A DNA stretch of 40,622 bases from NCBI GenBank assembly GCA_017396225.1, contig JAFQMP010000010.1:1-40622 (forward strand), read 5' to 3'. This document shows, in pieces, positions 1 to 8,566 of this stretch. This DNA is from Clostridia bacterium. GTDB taxonomy: Bacteria > Bacillota > Clostridia > Oscillospirales > CAG-272. How positions within the stretch are numbered: position 1 is the stretch's first letter; every line of letters starts with the position of its first letter. A program made the position numbers and the translations under genes. The notes under the pieces are model-generated. The model did not search any database, was not told the DNA's origin, and saw nothing but the letters and a program-made list of their open reading frames with translations.

Positions 1-326
1 CTGCCGATGATAAGGGAGAGCGCGCCCTGCTCACGCATGACATCGGAGAGGGTGGTCGCCAGCTCCTCAGAGGATAATTGCTTGCCCTCTACACAAAGTG
101 CCATTACGCAGCTGCGCGGGAGCAGTGCCTCAAAAACGGCGTCCGCCTCTTTTTCCAGGGCGGTGGCAATTTCTGTGGGGGAGGGGTTATCGGGCAGGCG
201 GTATTCCTTTAATTCCACAATTTCAATTTTGGCAAAAGCGCCAAGGCGCTTTTTGTATTCGGCAAGCGCATCGCGCCAATATGCCTCCTTGAGAGAGCCG
301 GTTGCAATCAGACGGATATGTAGCAT
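1..326 (-). CDS. rlmH: 23S rRNA (pseudouridine1915-N3)-methyltransferase RlmH, 3' end missing
   Basis: The reverse strand reads a start MLHIRLIATGSLKEAYWRD, which is the typical RlmH (YbeA/SPOUT family) N-terminus, followed by the family stretch ALCVEGKQLSSEELA around residue 75. RlmH methylates pseudouridine 1915 in helix 69 of 23S rRNA on the assembled ribosome. About 108 codons are present; the SPOUT knot and C-terminus lie beyond the left edge. The ATG at 326 fits the family start. It is the last visible gene of the leftward operon, 7 bases after walJ. rlmH and walJ also lie in the same chromosomal neighbourhood in Bacillus, which supports both calls. Confidence 0.9.
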   Translation of the reverse strand, partial: MLHIRLIATGSLKEAYWRDALAEYKKRLGAFAKIEIVELKEYRLPDNPSPTEIATALEKEADAVFEALLPRSCVMALCVEGKQLSSEELATTLSDVMREQGALSLIIG

Positions 327-333
327 AAAAACC

Positions 334-1116
334 TCAAAGCTCGGTTGTGATAAAGGGGTCTGCGGCAGCGACGCGGGCGCTCGTGCCCGCAAGGGCAGCA
401 GTGACCTCGCCGAGTGCCAAATCCTTTTCGTTATTGATTTCAGACAAATGCGCCAGCAAAAAGCGCTTGGTGCCACCTGCTGCAAGACGCGCACAGAGCG
501 CGGCACATTCGCGGTTTGAAAGGTGACCGTATCTTGATGCGATGCGGCGCTTTAAGTCGGCAGGGTAGGGGCCCGTCAGGAGCATTTCTTCATCGTGATT
601 ACATTCAATTACAACCGCCTCGCAGCCCGTGAGCGCGGCCTCTACGGTAGGGGTTACGATGCCAAGGTCGGTGGCGTAGCCAATCAGGTGGACGGTGTCG
701 CCGTCGGTAATCGAAATGCGGTAGCCTACGCTGCAAGCGCTGTCGTGCGAGGTTTCAAAGGAGGTTACGGAAAGTGCCCCCAAATGCTCTTCAAAAAGCG
801 GTGCGTGCTCAACAAGACAAGCGGCAAGTGCTTCTCCTCCTGTCCTGCGCAGTCTTTCGGCAGATGCTGCGGTGGTGTGCACAGGTGTGGGGTGGTGCTT
901 CAAAAAAACATTCAGTGCGGCGGTGTGGTCGCGGTGCTCGTGCGTGAGAAAGATTGCGTTGATGGCATCGGGATTGACGGCGGCTGTCTCCAATGCCGTT
1001 GTCAGTGCCTTTGCGGTGCGCCCGGCATCAATGAGCAGCACGGTGTCGCCCGCGGTTAAAAGGGCGGCGTTGCCGTCCGAGCCCGAATAAAGCAATTTGA
1101 GAGAATAGTCCTGCAT
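334..1116 (-). CDS. walJ: WalJ/YycJ-family metallo-beta-lactamase-fold hydrolase
   Basis: A 260-residue protein starting MQDYSLKLLYSGSDGNAAL. The metal site is seen as LTHEHRDH, followed by SHDSACSVGY, the YycJ-type ECNHDEEML, GHLSNRECA and LAHLSEINN. These match Bacillus YycJ/WalJ throughout. That protein is a cytosolic phosphoesterase-like enzyme linked to WalRK and to coordination of cell-wall work with replication; its substrate is unknown. I chose the ATG at 1116 because the frame runs 30 codons further upstream into the preceding gene without family similarity. The gap to the upstream gene is only 2 bases, so translation is probably coupled. Confidence 0.88.
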   Translation of the reverse strand: MQDYSLKLLYSGSDGNAALLTAGDTVLLIDAGRTAKALTTALETAAVNPDAINAIFLTHEHRDHTAALNVFLKHHPTPVHTTAASAERLRRTGGEALAACLVEHAPLFEEHLGALSVTSFETSHDSACSVGYRISITDGDTVHLIGYATDLGIVTPTVEAALTGCEAVVIECNHDEEMLLTGPYPADLKRRIASRYGHLSNRECAALCARLAAGGTKRFLLAHLSEINNEKDLALGEVTAALAGTSARVAAADPFITTEL

Positions 1117-1118
1117 GG

Positions 1119-1532
1119 TTATCTGAAAAAGGTGTCGATGATAAAGAGGTAAACGGCATCGACAAGGAAGGTGAAAAGCAGGGGAATGATAATGGTCAGC
1201 ATCCATTTGGAGCTTTCGATGCGGCGCTTTCCGTCTGCAATATACGCCTCTTTTTCCGCAGCCGTCATGGTGTCGGGTAATTCCTCGGGGGTGACACCGT
1301 GGCTGAGAAACAGGCGATTGTAAATGAGGTAGGCAAGTGAAAAGCCGAGGAGCAACGCCATATATAAAATCATTGAAAGAAAGGCATAAAAGGTTTCACC
1401 CGTGATTTCGCCAATCGAGAGCAGTACGCGGTAAAATCCAAAAATCAGAATGGTATTCAGTGCAAGAAAAATACCGTAGCGCAGCTTACTGTGCGGTGTT
1501 TTTTGCTCACCGTTAAGGGGTTTATTGCGCAT
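1119..1532 (-). CDS. Small multi-pass membrane protein of unknown function
   Basis: A 137-residue protein with a polar N-terminus, two adjoining hydrophobic helices at about residues 18–40 and 48–72, a charged stretch (about 80–105, including KEAYIADGKRRIESSKW) and a last helix at about 108–132. I do not recognise a named family. It lies 6 bases after galK and 2 bases before walJ in the hprK operon, so it is certainly co-transcribed. No clear ribosome site precedes the ATG at 1532, which points to coupling with galK. A role cannot be assigned from sequence. Confidence 0.7.
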   Translation of the reverse strand: MRNKPLNGEQKTPHSKLRYGIFLALNTILIFGFYRVLLSIGEITGETFYAFLSMILYMALLLGFSLAYLIYNRLFLSHGVTPEELPDTMTAAEKEAYIADGKRRIESSKWMLTIIIPLLFTFLVDAVYLFIIDTFFR

Positions 1533-1538
1533 ATTGTC

Positions 1539-2822
1539 TTACAGAACGGCGGTTGCACCCTCGGTGCGCACGCGCAATGCCATGCAAGCGCCTGTGCCGA
1601 ATACGGCGTCCATTATGGCGCGGAAGTCCTCTACGTCCGTGGCGGGTACAAATGCTTGTACCGTGCCCGCAAAGCCGCCGCCGTGCACACGCCAGGCAGC
1701 AGATTTGTCTGTCAGGTAACGCTCGGCGAGGCAGAGTGCAAGGGAAAGCCCCTGCTCAGCGACGTTTTTGGTGGTGTATACATTCTGGAGATAGCAGAAG
1801 GAGGAGCGACCCGAAGCGATAACACCGCGGAAGAAGGCATCAAGGTCGCCTGCCAGCAGTGCCTTTTTCTGCTCTGCGACGCGACGATTTTCTGCAAAGA
1901 AGTGCAGGGCGCGGAGCAGGGCGCGGTCGCCGACTTTTTCGCGGAGTGCGGGTGCTGCGGCAATGACAGCCTCCTCATCGGTTTCGCGAAGCACCTTTCC
2001 CCCAAGTGCAGCGGCAACGGCCTTCATTTCGGCAGGGACGGCGGCGTAATCAGGGGTGAGGTCGGCGTGGTTGCCGCCCGTGTTGACAATGCAGAGGTTG
2101 TAGCCTGCTGCGGTGATGTCAAAATCGATTTTTTCAATAATGGGTGCGGTGTTATCGGCAAAATCAATGGCGATGATGCCGCCAACGGCACATGCCATCT
2201 GGTCCATCAGACCACAGGGCTTGCCGAAGAACTCGTTTTCTGCAAACTGCGCAATCTTGGCGATTTCTACGTTGTCGACAGCGCCGCCGTTGTAAAGGTG
2301 GTTTTCAATGTTGCCAATCATGACCTCAAAGGCGGCAGAGGAGGAAAGGCCGGAGCCCTTCAGCACGCTGGAGGTGGTGTAGGCGACAAAGCCGCCTGCC
2401 TTGTAGCCGGCCTTGGCAAAGCCCGCGCACATACCTGCAATCAGGGCATCTGACTTGCCGAAAAGCTCAGCACGGGGTGCCTGATAGGTGGCAAGCTCCA
2501 CCACGTTTTCGCGGTAGCCCTCGGAGCGCACGCGTGCGATATTGTCTGCGGTGGGCGCGGCTACTGCGATGATATCAAGGTCGATAGAGGCGGCGATGAC
2601 GCAGCCCCTGTTATGGTCGGTGTGGTTGCCCGAAAGCTCGCTGCGACCCGATACCGAAAAGAGGCGCACGCCGTCTCTCTCTCCGTAAAGGGCAGTAAAG
2701 GATTCCACAGCTGCGGCATAGCGCGCACGCTGCAGGTCAAGTGCCGCGTTGCCGTAAAGGGAGGTGAGGCGTGCGTCAAGTGCGCCGCCCTCGATATAGT
2801 TCTTCAGTTCAGTTGTTTTCAT
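1539..2822 (-). CDS. galK: Galactokinase (GHMP kinase family)
   Basis: A 427-residue GHMP kinase. The galactokinase signature is GRSELSGNHTDHN at residues 59–71 (compare GRVNLIGEHTDYN), the ATP-binding motif is GSGLSSSAAFEV, and the third GHMP motif is HGGGFAGTVQAFV near the C-terminus. It would phosphorylate galactose at C1, the first step of the Leloir pathway. It is somewhat longer than the usual 390 residues, mainly from an N-terminal extension seen in clostridial forms. The neighbouring hprK suggests, but does not prove, a link to carbon regulation. galT and galE are not in the window. Confidence 0.9.
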   Translation of the reverse strand: MKTTELKNYIEGGALDARLTSLYGNAALDLQRARYAAAVESFTALYGERDGVRLFSVSGRSELSGNHTDHNRGCVIAASIDLDIIAVAAPTADNIARVRSEGYRENVVELATYQAPRAELFGKSDALIAGMCAGFAKAGYKAGGFVAYTTSSVLKGSGLSSSAAFEVMIGNIENHLYNGGAVDNVEIAKIAQFAENEFFGKPCGLMDQMACAVGGIIAIDFADNTAPIIEKIDFDITAAGYNLCIVNTGGNHADLTPDYAAVPAEMKAVAAALGGKVLRETDEEAVIAAAPALREKVGDRALLRALHFFAENRRVAEQKKALLAGDLDAFFRGVIASGRSSFCYLQNVYTTKNVAEQGLSLALCLAERYLTDKSAAWRVHGGGFAGTVQAFVPATDVEDFRAIMDAVFGTGACMALRVRTEGATAVL

Positions 2823-2833
2823 CGTAAACTCCT

Positions 2834-3766
2834 TTATTCAAGACCCATTTGTCCCATTAATTTTTTGTTGAATTCCTCGGCGGTGTTGTAGCCCATTTTC
2901 TTCTGGCGGTTGTTCATTGCCGCAATTTCCAGAATAATGGCGAGGTTTCGACCGGGCTTCACGGGAATGGTGATAGAGGGCACCTTGTTGCCCAGAATAT
3001 CCATGGTTTCCTTATCAAGACCGAGGCGGTCGTACATTTTGCCCTGTACCCAGGGCTCCAGGTTAATAACAAGGTCAATGCCCTGCGATTCCTTGACAGC
3101 ACCCATACCGAAGATGCGGCGCACGTCAACGATACCGATGCCGCGCAGCTCAACGTAGTGTCGGATAATGGGCGGTGCCGTGCCGACCAGCGTTTTGGCG
3201 GATACGCGTTTGATTTCCACTGCATCGTCCGCAATCAGGCGGTGACCGCGCTTGACAAGCTCAATGGCGGTTTCGCTCTTACCGACACCGGAGTCGCCCA
3301 GAAGCAAAAGACCCTCGCCGTAAACCTCAACAAGAACGCCGTGCCTGGTGATACGGGGCGCGAGCTGGACATTTAAGTGGGCGATGAGTGTCGCCATAAA
3401 GGGGCTGGTTTTTTCGCGGGTCAGGAGCAGCGGGACACCGTAGCGCTCTGCAAATTTTTCCATACCGGGGAAGGGTGCGAGCGAGGTGGAGAGAATGACT
3501 GCGGCAGGCCTCTGACGGAAAAAGTCCTCAAGCTTTGCATTACGCTCCTGTACCTCGCGCTGCTCCAGATAGCGGTATTCCGCCATACCGATAATCTGAA
3601 TACGGGTGTTTTCAAACTCCTGCAAAAAGCCTGAGAGCGCAAGGCCGGGGCGGTCAACCTCGGTGTTTGATATCATAATATCCGCAGCATCACCCGGCAG
3701 ATAGACGGGAGTGAGGGAAAGCTCCTCAATCAGCGCGGCAAGGGATATGGTATAAATTTCCTGCAT
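2834..3766 (-). CDS. hprK: HPr kinase/phosphorylase
   Basis: A 310-residue protein with the HprK layout: an N-terminal sensor half, then the conserved RHGVLVEVYG (141–150), Walker A GDSGVGKS (157–164), IADDAVEI, and the signature ELRGIGIVDVRRIFG (206–220). It phosphorylates and dephosphorylates Ser46 of HPr and Crh and so drives CcpA-dependent carbon catabolite control; this enzyme is typical of Firmicutes. The ATG at 3766 is preceded by AAAGGAG; the frame continues upstream but across the promoter. It heads the leftward operon and lies 11 bases before galK. Confidence 0.95.
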   Translation of the reverse strand: MQEIYTISLAALIEELSLTPVYLPGDAADIMISNTEVDRPGLALSGFLQEFENTRIQIIGMAEYRYLEQREVQERNAKLEDFFRQRPAAVILSTSLAPFPGMEKFAERYGVPLLLTREKTSPFMATLIAHLNVQLAPRITRHGVLVEVYGEGLLLLGDSGVGKSETAIELVKRGHRLIADDAVEIKRVSAKTLVGTAPPIIRHYVELRGIGIVDVRRIFGMGAVKESQGIDLVINLEPWVQGKMYDRLGLDKETMDILGNKVPSITIPVKPGRNLAIILEIAAMNNRQKKMGYNTAEEFNKKLMGQMGLE

Positions 3767-3802
3767 GTTGCTTCTCCTTTCGGTTTTCGCATATGTAATT
3801 GT

Positions 3803-3830
3803 ATTATAGCATAATTTCATAGAAATGCAA
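3803..3830 (-). promoter_or_regulatory. Sigma-A promoter of the hprK operon
   Basis: Read leftward: -35 TTGCAT (3825–3830), a 16-base spacer and -10 TATAAT (3803–3808) preceded by TGC (extended -10). The predicted start is about 30 bases upstream of the hprK ATG. Confidence 0.75.
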
Positions 3831-3884
3831 AGGGGGAAAATGCTTTTTTTCAATACTTTTTCTTGCGCAAAAATTCACACTTTC

Positions 3885-3913
3885 TTCACAAGTGTATGAT
3901 ATAGTAATAATAT
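3885..3913 (+). promoter_or_regulatory. Possible promoter of the lipoprotein gene at 3943
   Basis: TTCACA (3885–3890), a 17-base spacer and TAATAT (3908–3913). The match to consensus is moderate, but the stretch is A+T-rich and well placed, 30 bases before the start codon. Confidence 0.4.
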
Positions 3914-3942
3914 CTATATATTTTTCGATGAGGGGAGATAGT

Positions 3943-5094
3943 ATGATGCGTTTATTGCGTGCGTTCTGCGGCCTGTTAGCCCTGTTTTTTTTGATGCTGA
4001 TGCTTGTCAGCTGTGGGGCCTCTCGTCCCGTGCGCGCATCGGCGCGGGCACGAAGGGTCGTTGCTACCGCGGGTGAGGTCGATATTCTTTATGAAGAGCT
4101 TTACTTTATTACAATGAATTATATCAAGGAGCTGAAGCTTGCCTACGGCGAAGATGCGCTGGAAAGCGAGACGGTGCGTACCGAGCTTGAAAATCTGGTC
4201 TGGAGCCATCTCCTTACCGAGGAAACAGCACTGGTTTCACTTGGCTATGAGTACGGCCTTGATGTGCATAAGGGTGATATTGCCGACCGCGTTGCGGCAG
4301 ATATTGCGGCTACTGTTGAAAATGAATATGAGGGTGACCGCAAGGCCTATATCGCAGGTCTTGAGGAAATGCATATGACCGAGCATTATGCAAGAAAAAG
4401 TATTGGTGTAGAGCGCTATCTTGCAAATGAAATCAAGCTTTTCTGCCGTAAGAACATGCACATTGAAGATGCTACTGTTTATGCCGACCTTGAGAAGAAT
4501 AATTTTATCTGCATCAGACGCGTGCTGGTAAAAAATGAAACCGGTGATGCTGTGGGTGATGCTGCGGCGCTTGCCACCGCAGAGCGTATCCGCGCAGAGC
4601 TTGCCGCCATTACCGATGTCCAGGCGCGCTGCGCTGCGATGAATGAGGCGATTAAGAGTCCCACCAATAAGGATTTTGGCGATACACTGGGGTATGGGTA
4701 TTATTTCCCGCGCGGTTATATGACGGCGGAATATGAAACTGCCTTGTTTGCACTTGACCCCTATGAGGTCGCAGAGACCTTGAAAACCGATGACGGCTAT
4801 TATGTTATCATGCGTATGCCGATTGATATGTCCTATGTGGAAAAGAATCTGCTTGACCTCAAGGACAGCTACTATCAGATTGAATACAACCGCCTGGTGA
4901 CTGCGGAATACGAGTCGCTTACACTGGAGAAAACGCGCTTTGGCGAAAGACTTGACCTTACCGACCTGCCCCCCATTGATGTTGACGGCGGCTCGGTTGC
5001 AATCACGGTCTGGTCAATTGTGGGTGCATCGGCTGCGGGCATTGGCGTGATTGTACTTTTTGCATATTTGCTGCGCCGTAAAAAGCGCGCATAA
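3943..5094 (+). CDS. PrsA/SurA-like peptidyl-prolyl isomerase lipoprotein
   Basis: A 383-residue exported protein. The signal peptide ends in a lipobox, LVSC, at about residue 24, so the mature protein would be lipid-anchored. Residues 45–175 resemble the alpha-helical SurA/PrsA chaperone half. Residues 185–300 resemble a parvulin domain (RRVLVKN, then FGDTLGYGYYFPRGYM, then DDGYYVIMRMP). A second hydrophobic helix near residues 355–378 is followed by RRKKRA, giving a C-terminal membrane anchor as well, which is unusual for PrsA. Its likely job is folding of secreted proteins outside the membrane. AGGGGAG precedes tandem ATGs at 3943 and 3946; either could be used. A membrane protein follows 38 bases on. 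Confidence 0.72.
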   Translation: MMRLLRAFCGLLALFFLMLMLVSCGASRPVRASARARRVVATAGEVDILYEELYFITMNYIKELKLAYGEDALESETVRTELENLVWSHLLTEETALVSLGYEYGLDVHKGDIADRVAADIAATVENEYEGDRKAYIAGLEEMHMTEHYARKSIGVERYLANEIKLFCRKNMHIEDATVYADLEKNNFICIRRVLVKNETGDAVGDAAALATAERIRAELAAITDVQARCAAMNEAIKSPTNKDFGDTLGYGYYFPRGYMTAEYETALFALDPYEVAETLKTDDGYYVIMRMPIDMSYVEKNLLDLKDSYYQIEYNRLVTAEYESLTLEKTRFGERLDLTDLPPIDVDGGSVAITVWSIVGASAAGIGVIVLFAYLLRRKKRA

Positions 5095-5132
5095 GCGCAT
5101 GCAAGAAATTTTGTAAAGGAGGTACAGCTCCC

Positions 5133-5867
5133 TTGGAGAATTTGCTTGAATATCTGTTTTTGTTTTGCTTTTGTGCAACCGCGGGCTGGTGCCTCGAGTT
5201 TGTTTATCGCGGATTTCGTCATCACAAGGTGGTGAACCCGGGGTTCCTTACGGGCTGCTGCCTGCCGATTTACGGTATGGGCGGTGTGATTTTGTATTTT
5301 TTGTCGGGCTTGAAGCTCCGTTTTCTGCCCAACGAGTTTTTGCGTATCACCGCCATATTGCTCGGCGCCATGCTGATTATGACATTGATTGAGCTGGTGG
5401 GCGGCTTGATTGCCGTCAAGTATTTCCACGTGCAGCTCTGGGATTATTCAGGGGAGTGGGGGAACTTTATGGGCGTTATCTGCCCGAAATTTTCGGTTAT
5501 TTGGGGCCTTATCTGTGCGCTTTATTATTTCCTTTTCTATCCGCTTCTGCATAGCGTTGCCGAGCGTGTGATTGAAATTCCGTGGCTGATTCTCGTGGTG
5601 GGTATGTATGCGGGTATTTTTGTGGTGGATTTCTGCCATTCGATGCGCGTGATGCAGCGCTTGCGCAATTATGCGGCACAGATGCGGACACGCATTAATC
5701 TCGACCAGCTTAAGGCGAGCGCCAAGGAGCATTTCCGCCGCGAGTCGGGCAGACGCCGACCCTTTAATTTTTACAGCATGATTAACCGTTATATGCTGGA
5801 TATGCACGGCTACCGTGACCAAATCAACCACAGATGGGGCAACAGACATGGCAAAAAGGGAAGTTGA
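5133..5867 (+). CDS. CmpB-type (PF06541-like) integral membrane protein
   Basis: A 244-residue membrane protein with about five hydrophobic helices in the first 175 residues and a basic cytoplasmic tail. The segment GWCLEFVYRG, then NPGFLTGCCLPIYGMGG, matches the family annotated as putative ABC-transporter type IV (ABC_trans_CmpB). The name is poorly founded: no ATPase or binding protein is nearby. The start is TTG at 5133, which sits 10 bases after AAAGGAGG; no ATG is suitably placed. The 3' end overlaps the next gene by 20 bases. Confidence 0.75.
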   Translation: MENLLEYLFLFCFCATAGWCLEFVYRGFRHHKVVNPGFLTGCCLPIYGMGGVILYFLSGLKLRFLPNEFLRITAILLGAMLIMTLIELVGGLIAVKYFHVQLWDYSGEWGNFMGVICPKFSVIWGLICALYYFLFYPLLHSVAERVIEIPWLILVVGMYAGIFVVDFCHSMRVMQRLRNYAAQMRTRINLDQLKASAKEHFRRESGRRRPFNFYSMINRYMLDMHGYRDQINHRWGNRHGKKGS

Positions 5868-6321
5868 TTATACCATATTTGAAGAGGTGCTTGCCGAGGT
5901 GATTACGGCGGGTCGGTATGAGGAGATGAAACAGTACATCTCTCATTCGGATATCACCGTTTATCAGCACTGTATCAAGGTGGCACGGCTGGCCTATACC
6001 ATGGCAGCGAGCAAGCGGCGTGTGAGATGCGATTTGCGTGCTCTTGTGCGCGGTGCCTTGCTGCACGATTATTATCTGTACGATTGGCATGACCCGAATA
6101 AGGGATTTCGCTGGCACGGCTTTAAGCACCACCGCTTTGCCTTGCAGAATGCCGCGCGTGATTTTGAGTTGACAAAAAAGGAAAAGGGCATCATTTACTC
6201 GCATATGTTCCCCTTGACCTTCTGGACCTGGCCCATGTCTCGTGAGGCGTGGTATGTCACGATTGCCGATAAGCGAGTGGCAACCGAGGAAACCATGAAA
6301 AAATACCGCAAGCAGAAATAA
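5848..6321 (+). CDS. HD-domain phosphohydrolase
   Basis: A 157-residue protein with an HD-type metal site: HCIKVARLAY (first His), RGALLHDYYLYDW (the HD pair), then HGFKHHRFA and a closing IADKRVA (Asp). HD proteins hydrolyse phosphate esters of nucleotides or related compounds; the substrate here is unknown. The ATG at 5848 lies inside the end of the preceding gene, so expression is probably coupled. A strong terminator follows directly, making this the last gene of the 3943–6321 unit. Confidence 0.8.
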   Translation: MAKREVDYTIFEEVLAEVITAGRYEEMKQYISHSDITVYQHCIKVARLAYTMAASKRRVRCDLRALVRGALLHDYYLYDWHDPNKGFRWHGFKHHRFALQNAARDFELTKKEKGIIYSHMFPLTFWTWPMSREAWYVTIADKRVATEETMKKYRKQK

Positions 6322-6325
6322 GCCA

Positions 6326-6355
6326 AGCACCGCGGCAGGGCCGCGGTGCTTTTTT
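6326..6355 (+). terminator. Rho-independent terminator
   Basis: A perfect 11-bp stem (6326–6336 with 6340–6350, AGCACCGCGGC) with a 3-base loop and a T run. It closes the unit 3943–6321. Confidence 0.95.
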
Positions 6356-6390
6356 CGTTTGAAAACCCCGCAAAAATCGTCGGACGGTGC

Positions 6391-6419
6391 TTGATTTTCT
6401 CGTTTTCTTATGTTATACT
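6391..6419 (+). promoter_or_regulatory. Sigma-A promoter of the dCMP deaminase–tsaD operon
   Basis: TTGATT (6391–6396), a 17-base spacer ending in TGT, and TATACT (6414–6419), about 50 bases before the start codon at 6471. Confidence 0.75.
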
Positions 6420-6470
6420 GTATTATGTATAACTATCTGTATTTTAAGATACAACAAAAGGAGAACCGTT

Positions 6471-6959
6471 ATGGAACGCGTTTCAAAGGAGAATTATTAT
6501 CTTGATATCGCACAAACGGTGGCGGAGCGCGCCACCTGTCTGCGCCGTAAATTTGGCGCCATTATTGTCAAAAACGATGTCATTGTGGCAACCGGCTACA
6601 ACGGTGCGCCGCGTGGTCGTAAGAACTGCAGCGACCTCAAGTTCTGTCAGCGCGAGAAAATGGGTATTCCGCGCGGTGAGCGCTATGAGCTTTGCCGCTC
6701 AATTCACGCTGAGCAGAATGCCATTATTGCAGCCCCTCGTGAGCAGATGATTGGCGCAACGCTGTATATGGCCTGTGTTACCCCTGAGAAGGGCGAACTG
6801 GTGGCGGGCTGTAACAGCTGCATGATGTGCAAGCGTACCATTATCAATGCGGGCATTGAAACGGTTGTGGTGCGTGATACCAAAACCGAATATCGCGTGA
6901 TTCAGGTCAGCGATTGGATTGAAAACGACGATTCGCTGTCGGGTGAGTTTGGCTATTGA
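6471..6959 (+). CDS. Deoxycytidylate (dCMP) deaminase family protein
   Basis: A 162-residue zinc cytidine deaminase. The metal and catalytic site is His79-Ala-Glu81 in SIHAEQNAI plus Cys117 and Cys120 in CNSCMMCKRTI. Length and the substrate loop TGYNGAPRG match dCMP deaminase (ComEB-like), which makes dUMP for dTMP synthesis. The ATG at 6471 follows AAAAGGAG; codons further upstream run through the promoter. First gene of a five-gene unit; its stop overlaps the next start. Confidence 0.9.
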   Translation: MERVSKENYYLDIAQTVAERATCLRRKFGAIIVKNDVIVATGYNGAPRGRKNCSDLKFCQREKMGIPRGERYELCRSIHAEQNAIIAAPREQMIGATLYMACVTPEKGELVAGCNSCMMCKRTIINAGIETVVVRDTKTEYRVIQVSDWIENDDSLSGEFGY

Positions 6960-7597
6960 TGATGAAGCGGCTGTTACTGATTTTCCTTGCGCTGGCGATT
7001 TTGCTGCCCCTTGCCTCCTGTGGAGATAAGGATAAGGACAGGCAAAATGAGTTTCTGCTGACGAACGAGGGTTATACCGATTCCGAAACCGGGGTGTGGT
7101 ATCGGTGCTTACCTTATGCGTATGAGCCTGTAAAATCTGCAGATACGCGTGGCGTAGCGCTTTATCCTGACGGTACGGTGCGCTGCACCTTTTTGGAAAT
7201 GCCCGACCTCGACAGTAAGCTCTGGCTCTGTGACGATACGCGCGCAGTCTGGTATGCGGGCGAGTGGACGGTCGAGCCTTCCACGCTGACGCCGCGCGCC
7301 CTGCTTGTTTGTGAGGAGCATTCCTTCAGCCTGGAGCGTGCGCGCCTGGTGCAGGGCACCGATGATGCGTTGATAGAGGAGATTTTATCACTTTGGTTTA
7401 CGGGTGCATCTGTCGCGGAGCCAGCGGGGCAGGCGACGCTTACGCGCCGTCTGCGTCTTGTCAGCGCAGAGCTGCCCGGAATTTATTATTGCTTTGATTT
7501 TTATATGGTTGGTGAGCAGGGTTACTTTGTGGACCGTATGGCTGCGCGCTTTGTGGCGCTGCCTGATGCGCTCGGACGCACGCTTGCCGCATATTGA
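6959..7597 (+). CDS. Predicted lipoprotein, function unknown
   Basis: A 212-residue exported protein. The signal peptide ends in LASC (Cys at about residue 21), a good lipobox, followed by a charged DKDKDRQ linker. The mature part is rich in aromatic residues and acidic turns (for example GVWYRCLPYAYEP), with no motif I recognise. The ATG at 6959 overlaps the preceding TGA; a second ATG follows at 6962. Translation is coupled to the deaminase, but nothing links it to that activity. Confidence 0.7.
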   Translation: MMKRLLLIFLALAILLPLASCGDKDKDRQNEFLLTNEGYTDSETGVWYRCLPYAYEPVKSADTRGVALYPDGTVRCTFLEMPDLDSKLWLCDDTRAVWYAGEWTVEPSTLTPRALLVCEEHSFSLERARLVQGTDDALIEEILSLWFTGASVAEPAGQATLTRRLRLVSAELPGIYYCFDFYMVGEQGYFVDRMAARFVALPDALGRTLAAY

Positions 7598-7609
7598 AAG
7601 GAGTTTGCC

Positions 7610-8122
7610 ATGTCGGGTGAGGTTACACTGCTTTCCCCTCTCTTTGATGCTGTCGCCGAAAAAAGCCCCTGTCGGGTGCTTTTTGTCTGCACGGGCAATA
7701 CCTGCCGATCCCCGATGGCGGCTGCCGTCTTTTGCGATATGGCGGAAAAAGAGGGGAGAGGGGACGCCTTTCTGGTGAGCTCCGCAGGCCTTTATGCGAG
7801 TGTGGGTGAGCCGATTTCGGCGTATGCGGTTGAGGCGCTTGCAAGGGCAGGCGTAACGGCAACTCCCACCAATGATTATCCCGCGCATCGTGCGCGACAA
7901 ATCGAGGAGCATATGGTCAGGGAGGCTGATACGGTCGTGGCAATCGGTGCTGCACACGCGATGCAGCTTTTGATGCGCTATCCTGCGTATGCCGCCAAAA
8001 TCACGACATTGCCAATCGATATTTCAGACCCCTACGGCGGCACGCTTGCTACCTATTGTGATTGTCTTGATGCGCTTTCCTATGCGATACGCTTGAAATG
8101 GTTTTTGGGGGAGGGCGAATGA
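7610..8122 (+). CDS. Low-molecular-weight protein phosphatase
   Basis: A 170-residue protein with the LMW phosphatase P-loop CTGNTCRSP (Cys27 to Arg33) and the acid loop DISDPYGG. In Firmicutes such proteins act as tyrosine or arginine phosphatases; the Thr at the third P-loop position (C-T-G-N-T-C-R) is the feature tied to arginine-phosphatase activity in YwlE, which suggests that specificity. An additional 20-residue N-terminus precedes the usual start. GGAG lies before the ATG at 7610. Its stop overlaps the rimI start. Confidence 0.88.
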   Translation: MSGEVTLLSPLFDAVAEKSPCRVLFVCTGNTCRSPMAAAVFCDMAEKEGRGDAFLVSSAGLYASVGEPISAYAVEALARAGVTATPTNDYPAHRARQIEEHMVREADTVVAIGAAHAMQLLMRYPAYAAKITTLPIDISDPYGGTLATYCDCLDALSYAIRLKWFLGEGE

Positions 8123-8556
8123 TGCGGGCTGTTTTGATGACACCCGCGCATCTGCGCGCGGTTGCAGAATTGGAGCAATTGGTTTTTGAGGAGCCGTGGA
8201 GTGAGCGGTCACTGGCGCTTCTCTGTGGAGAAGGCGGCTTTGGCACCGTATTGCTTGATGACAGAGGCAACGCTCTTGCCTATGGCGGTATGATGACGGT
8301 GCTCGATGAAGGGCAGATTACCAATATTGCCACCCACCCCGATTATCGCCGCAGGGGATATGCGGCATGCGTGCTGCAGGCTCTCCTTAGCGGCGCGCGT
8401 GCGCGCGCGTTGCGAACGCTGTCACTTGAGGTGCGGGAGAGCAATACGGCGGCGATTGTGCTTTACACGCGATTTGGCTTTGAAATTGTGGGAAAACGCA
8501 ATCATTTTTATACCGCACCGCGCGAAGATGCGTTGGTGATGGTTTGCGATTTGTGA
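8119..8556 (+). CDS. rimI: Ribosomal-protein-alanine N-acetyltransferase RimI
   Basis: A 145-residue GNAT enzyme. The acetyl-CoA loop is HPDYRRRGYAACVL, preceded by ITNIAT, and the RimI end ESNTAAIVLYTRFGFEIVG is present. RimI acetylates the N-terminus of ribosomal protein S18. The ATG at 8119 shares bases with the phosphatase stop. rimI next to tsaD is the common bacterial arrangement; tsaB, often the partner, is absent here. Confidence 0.88.
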   Translation: MMRAVLMTPAHLRAVAELEQLVFEEPWSERSLALLCGEGGFGTVLLDDRGNALAYGGMMTVLDEGQITNIATHPDYRRRGYAACVLQALLSGARARALRTLSLEVRESNTAAIVLYTRFGFEIVGKRNHFYTAPREDALVMVCDL

Positions 8557-8566
8557 GGTGTTTTTT

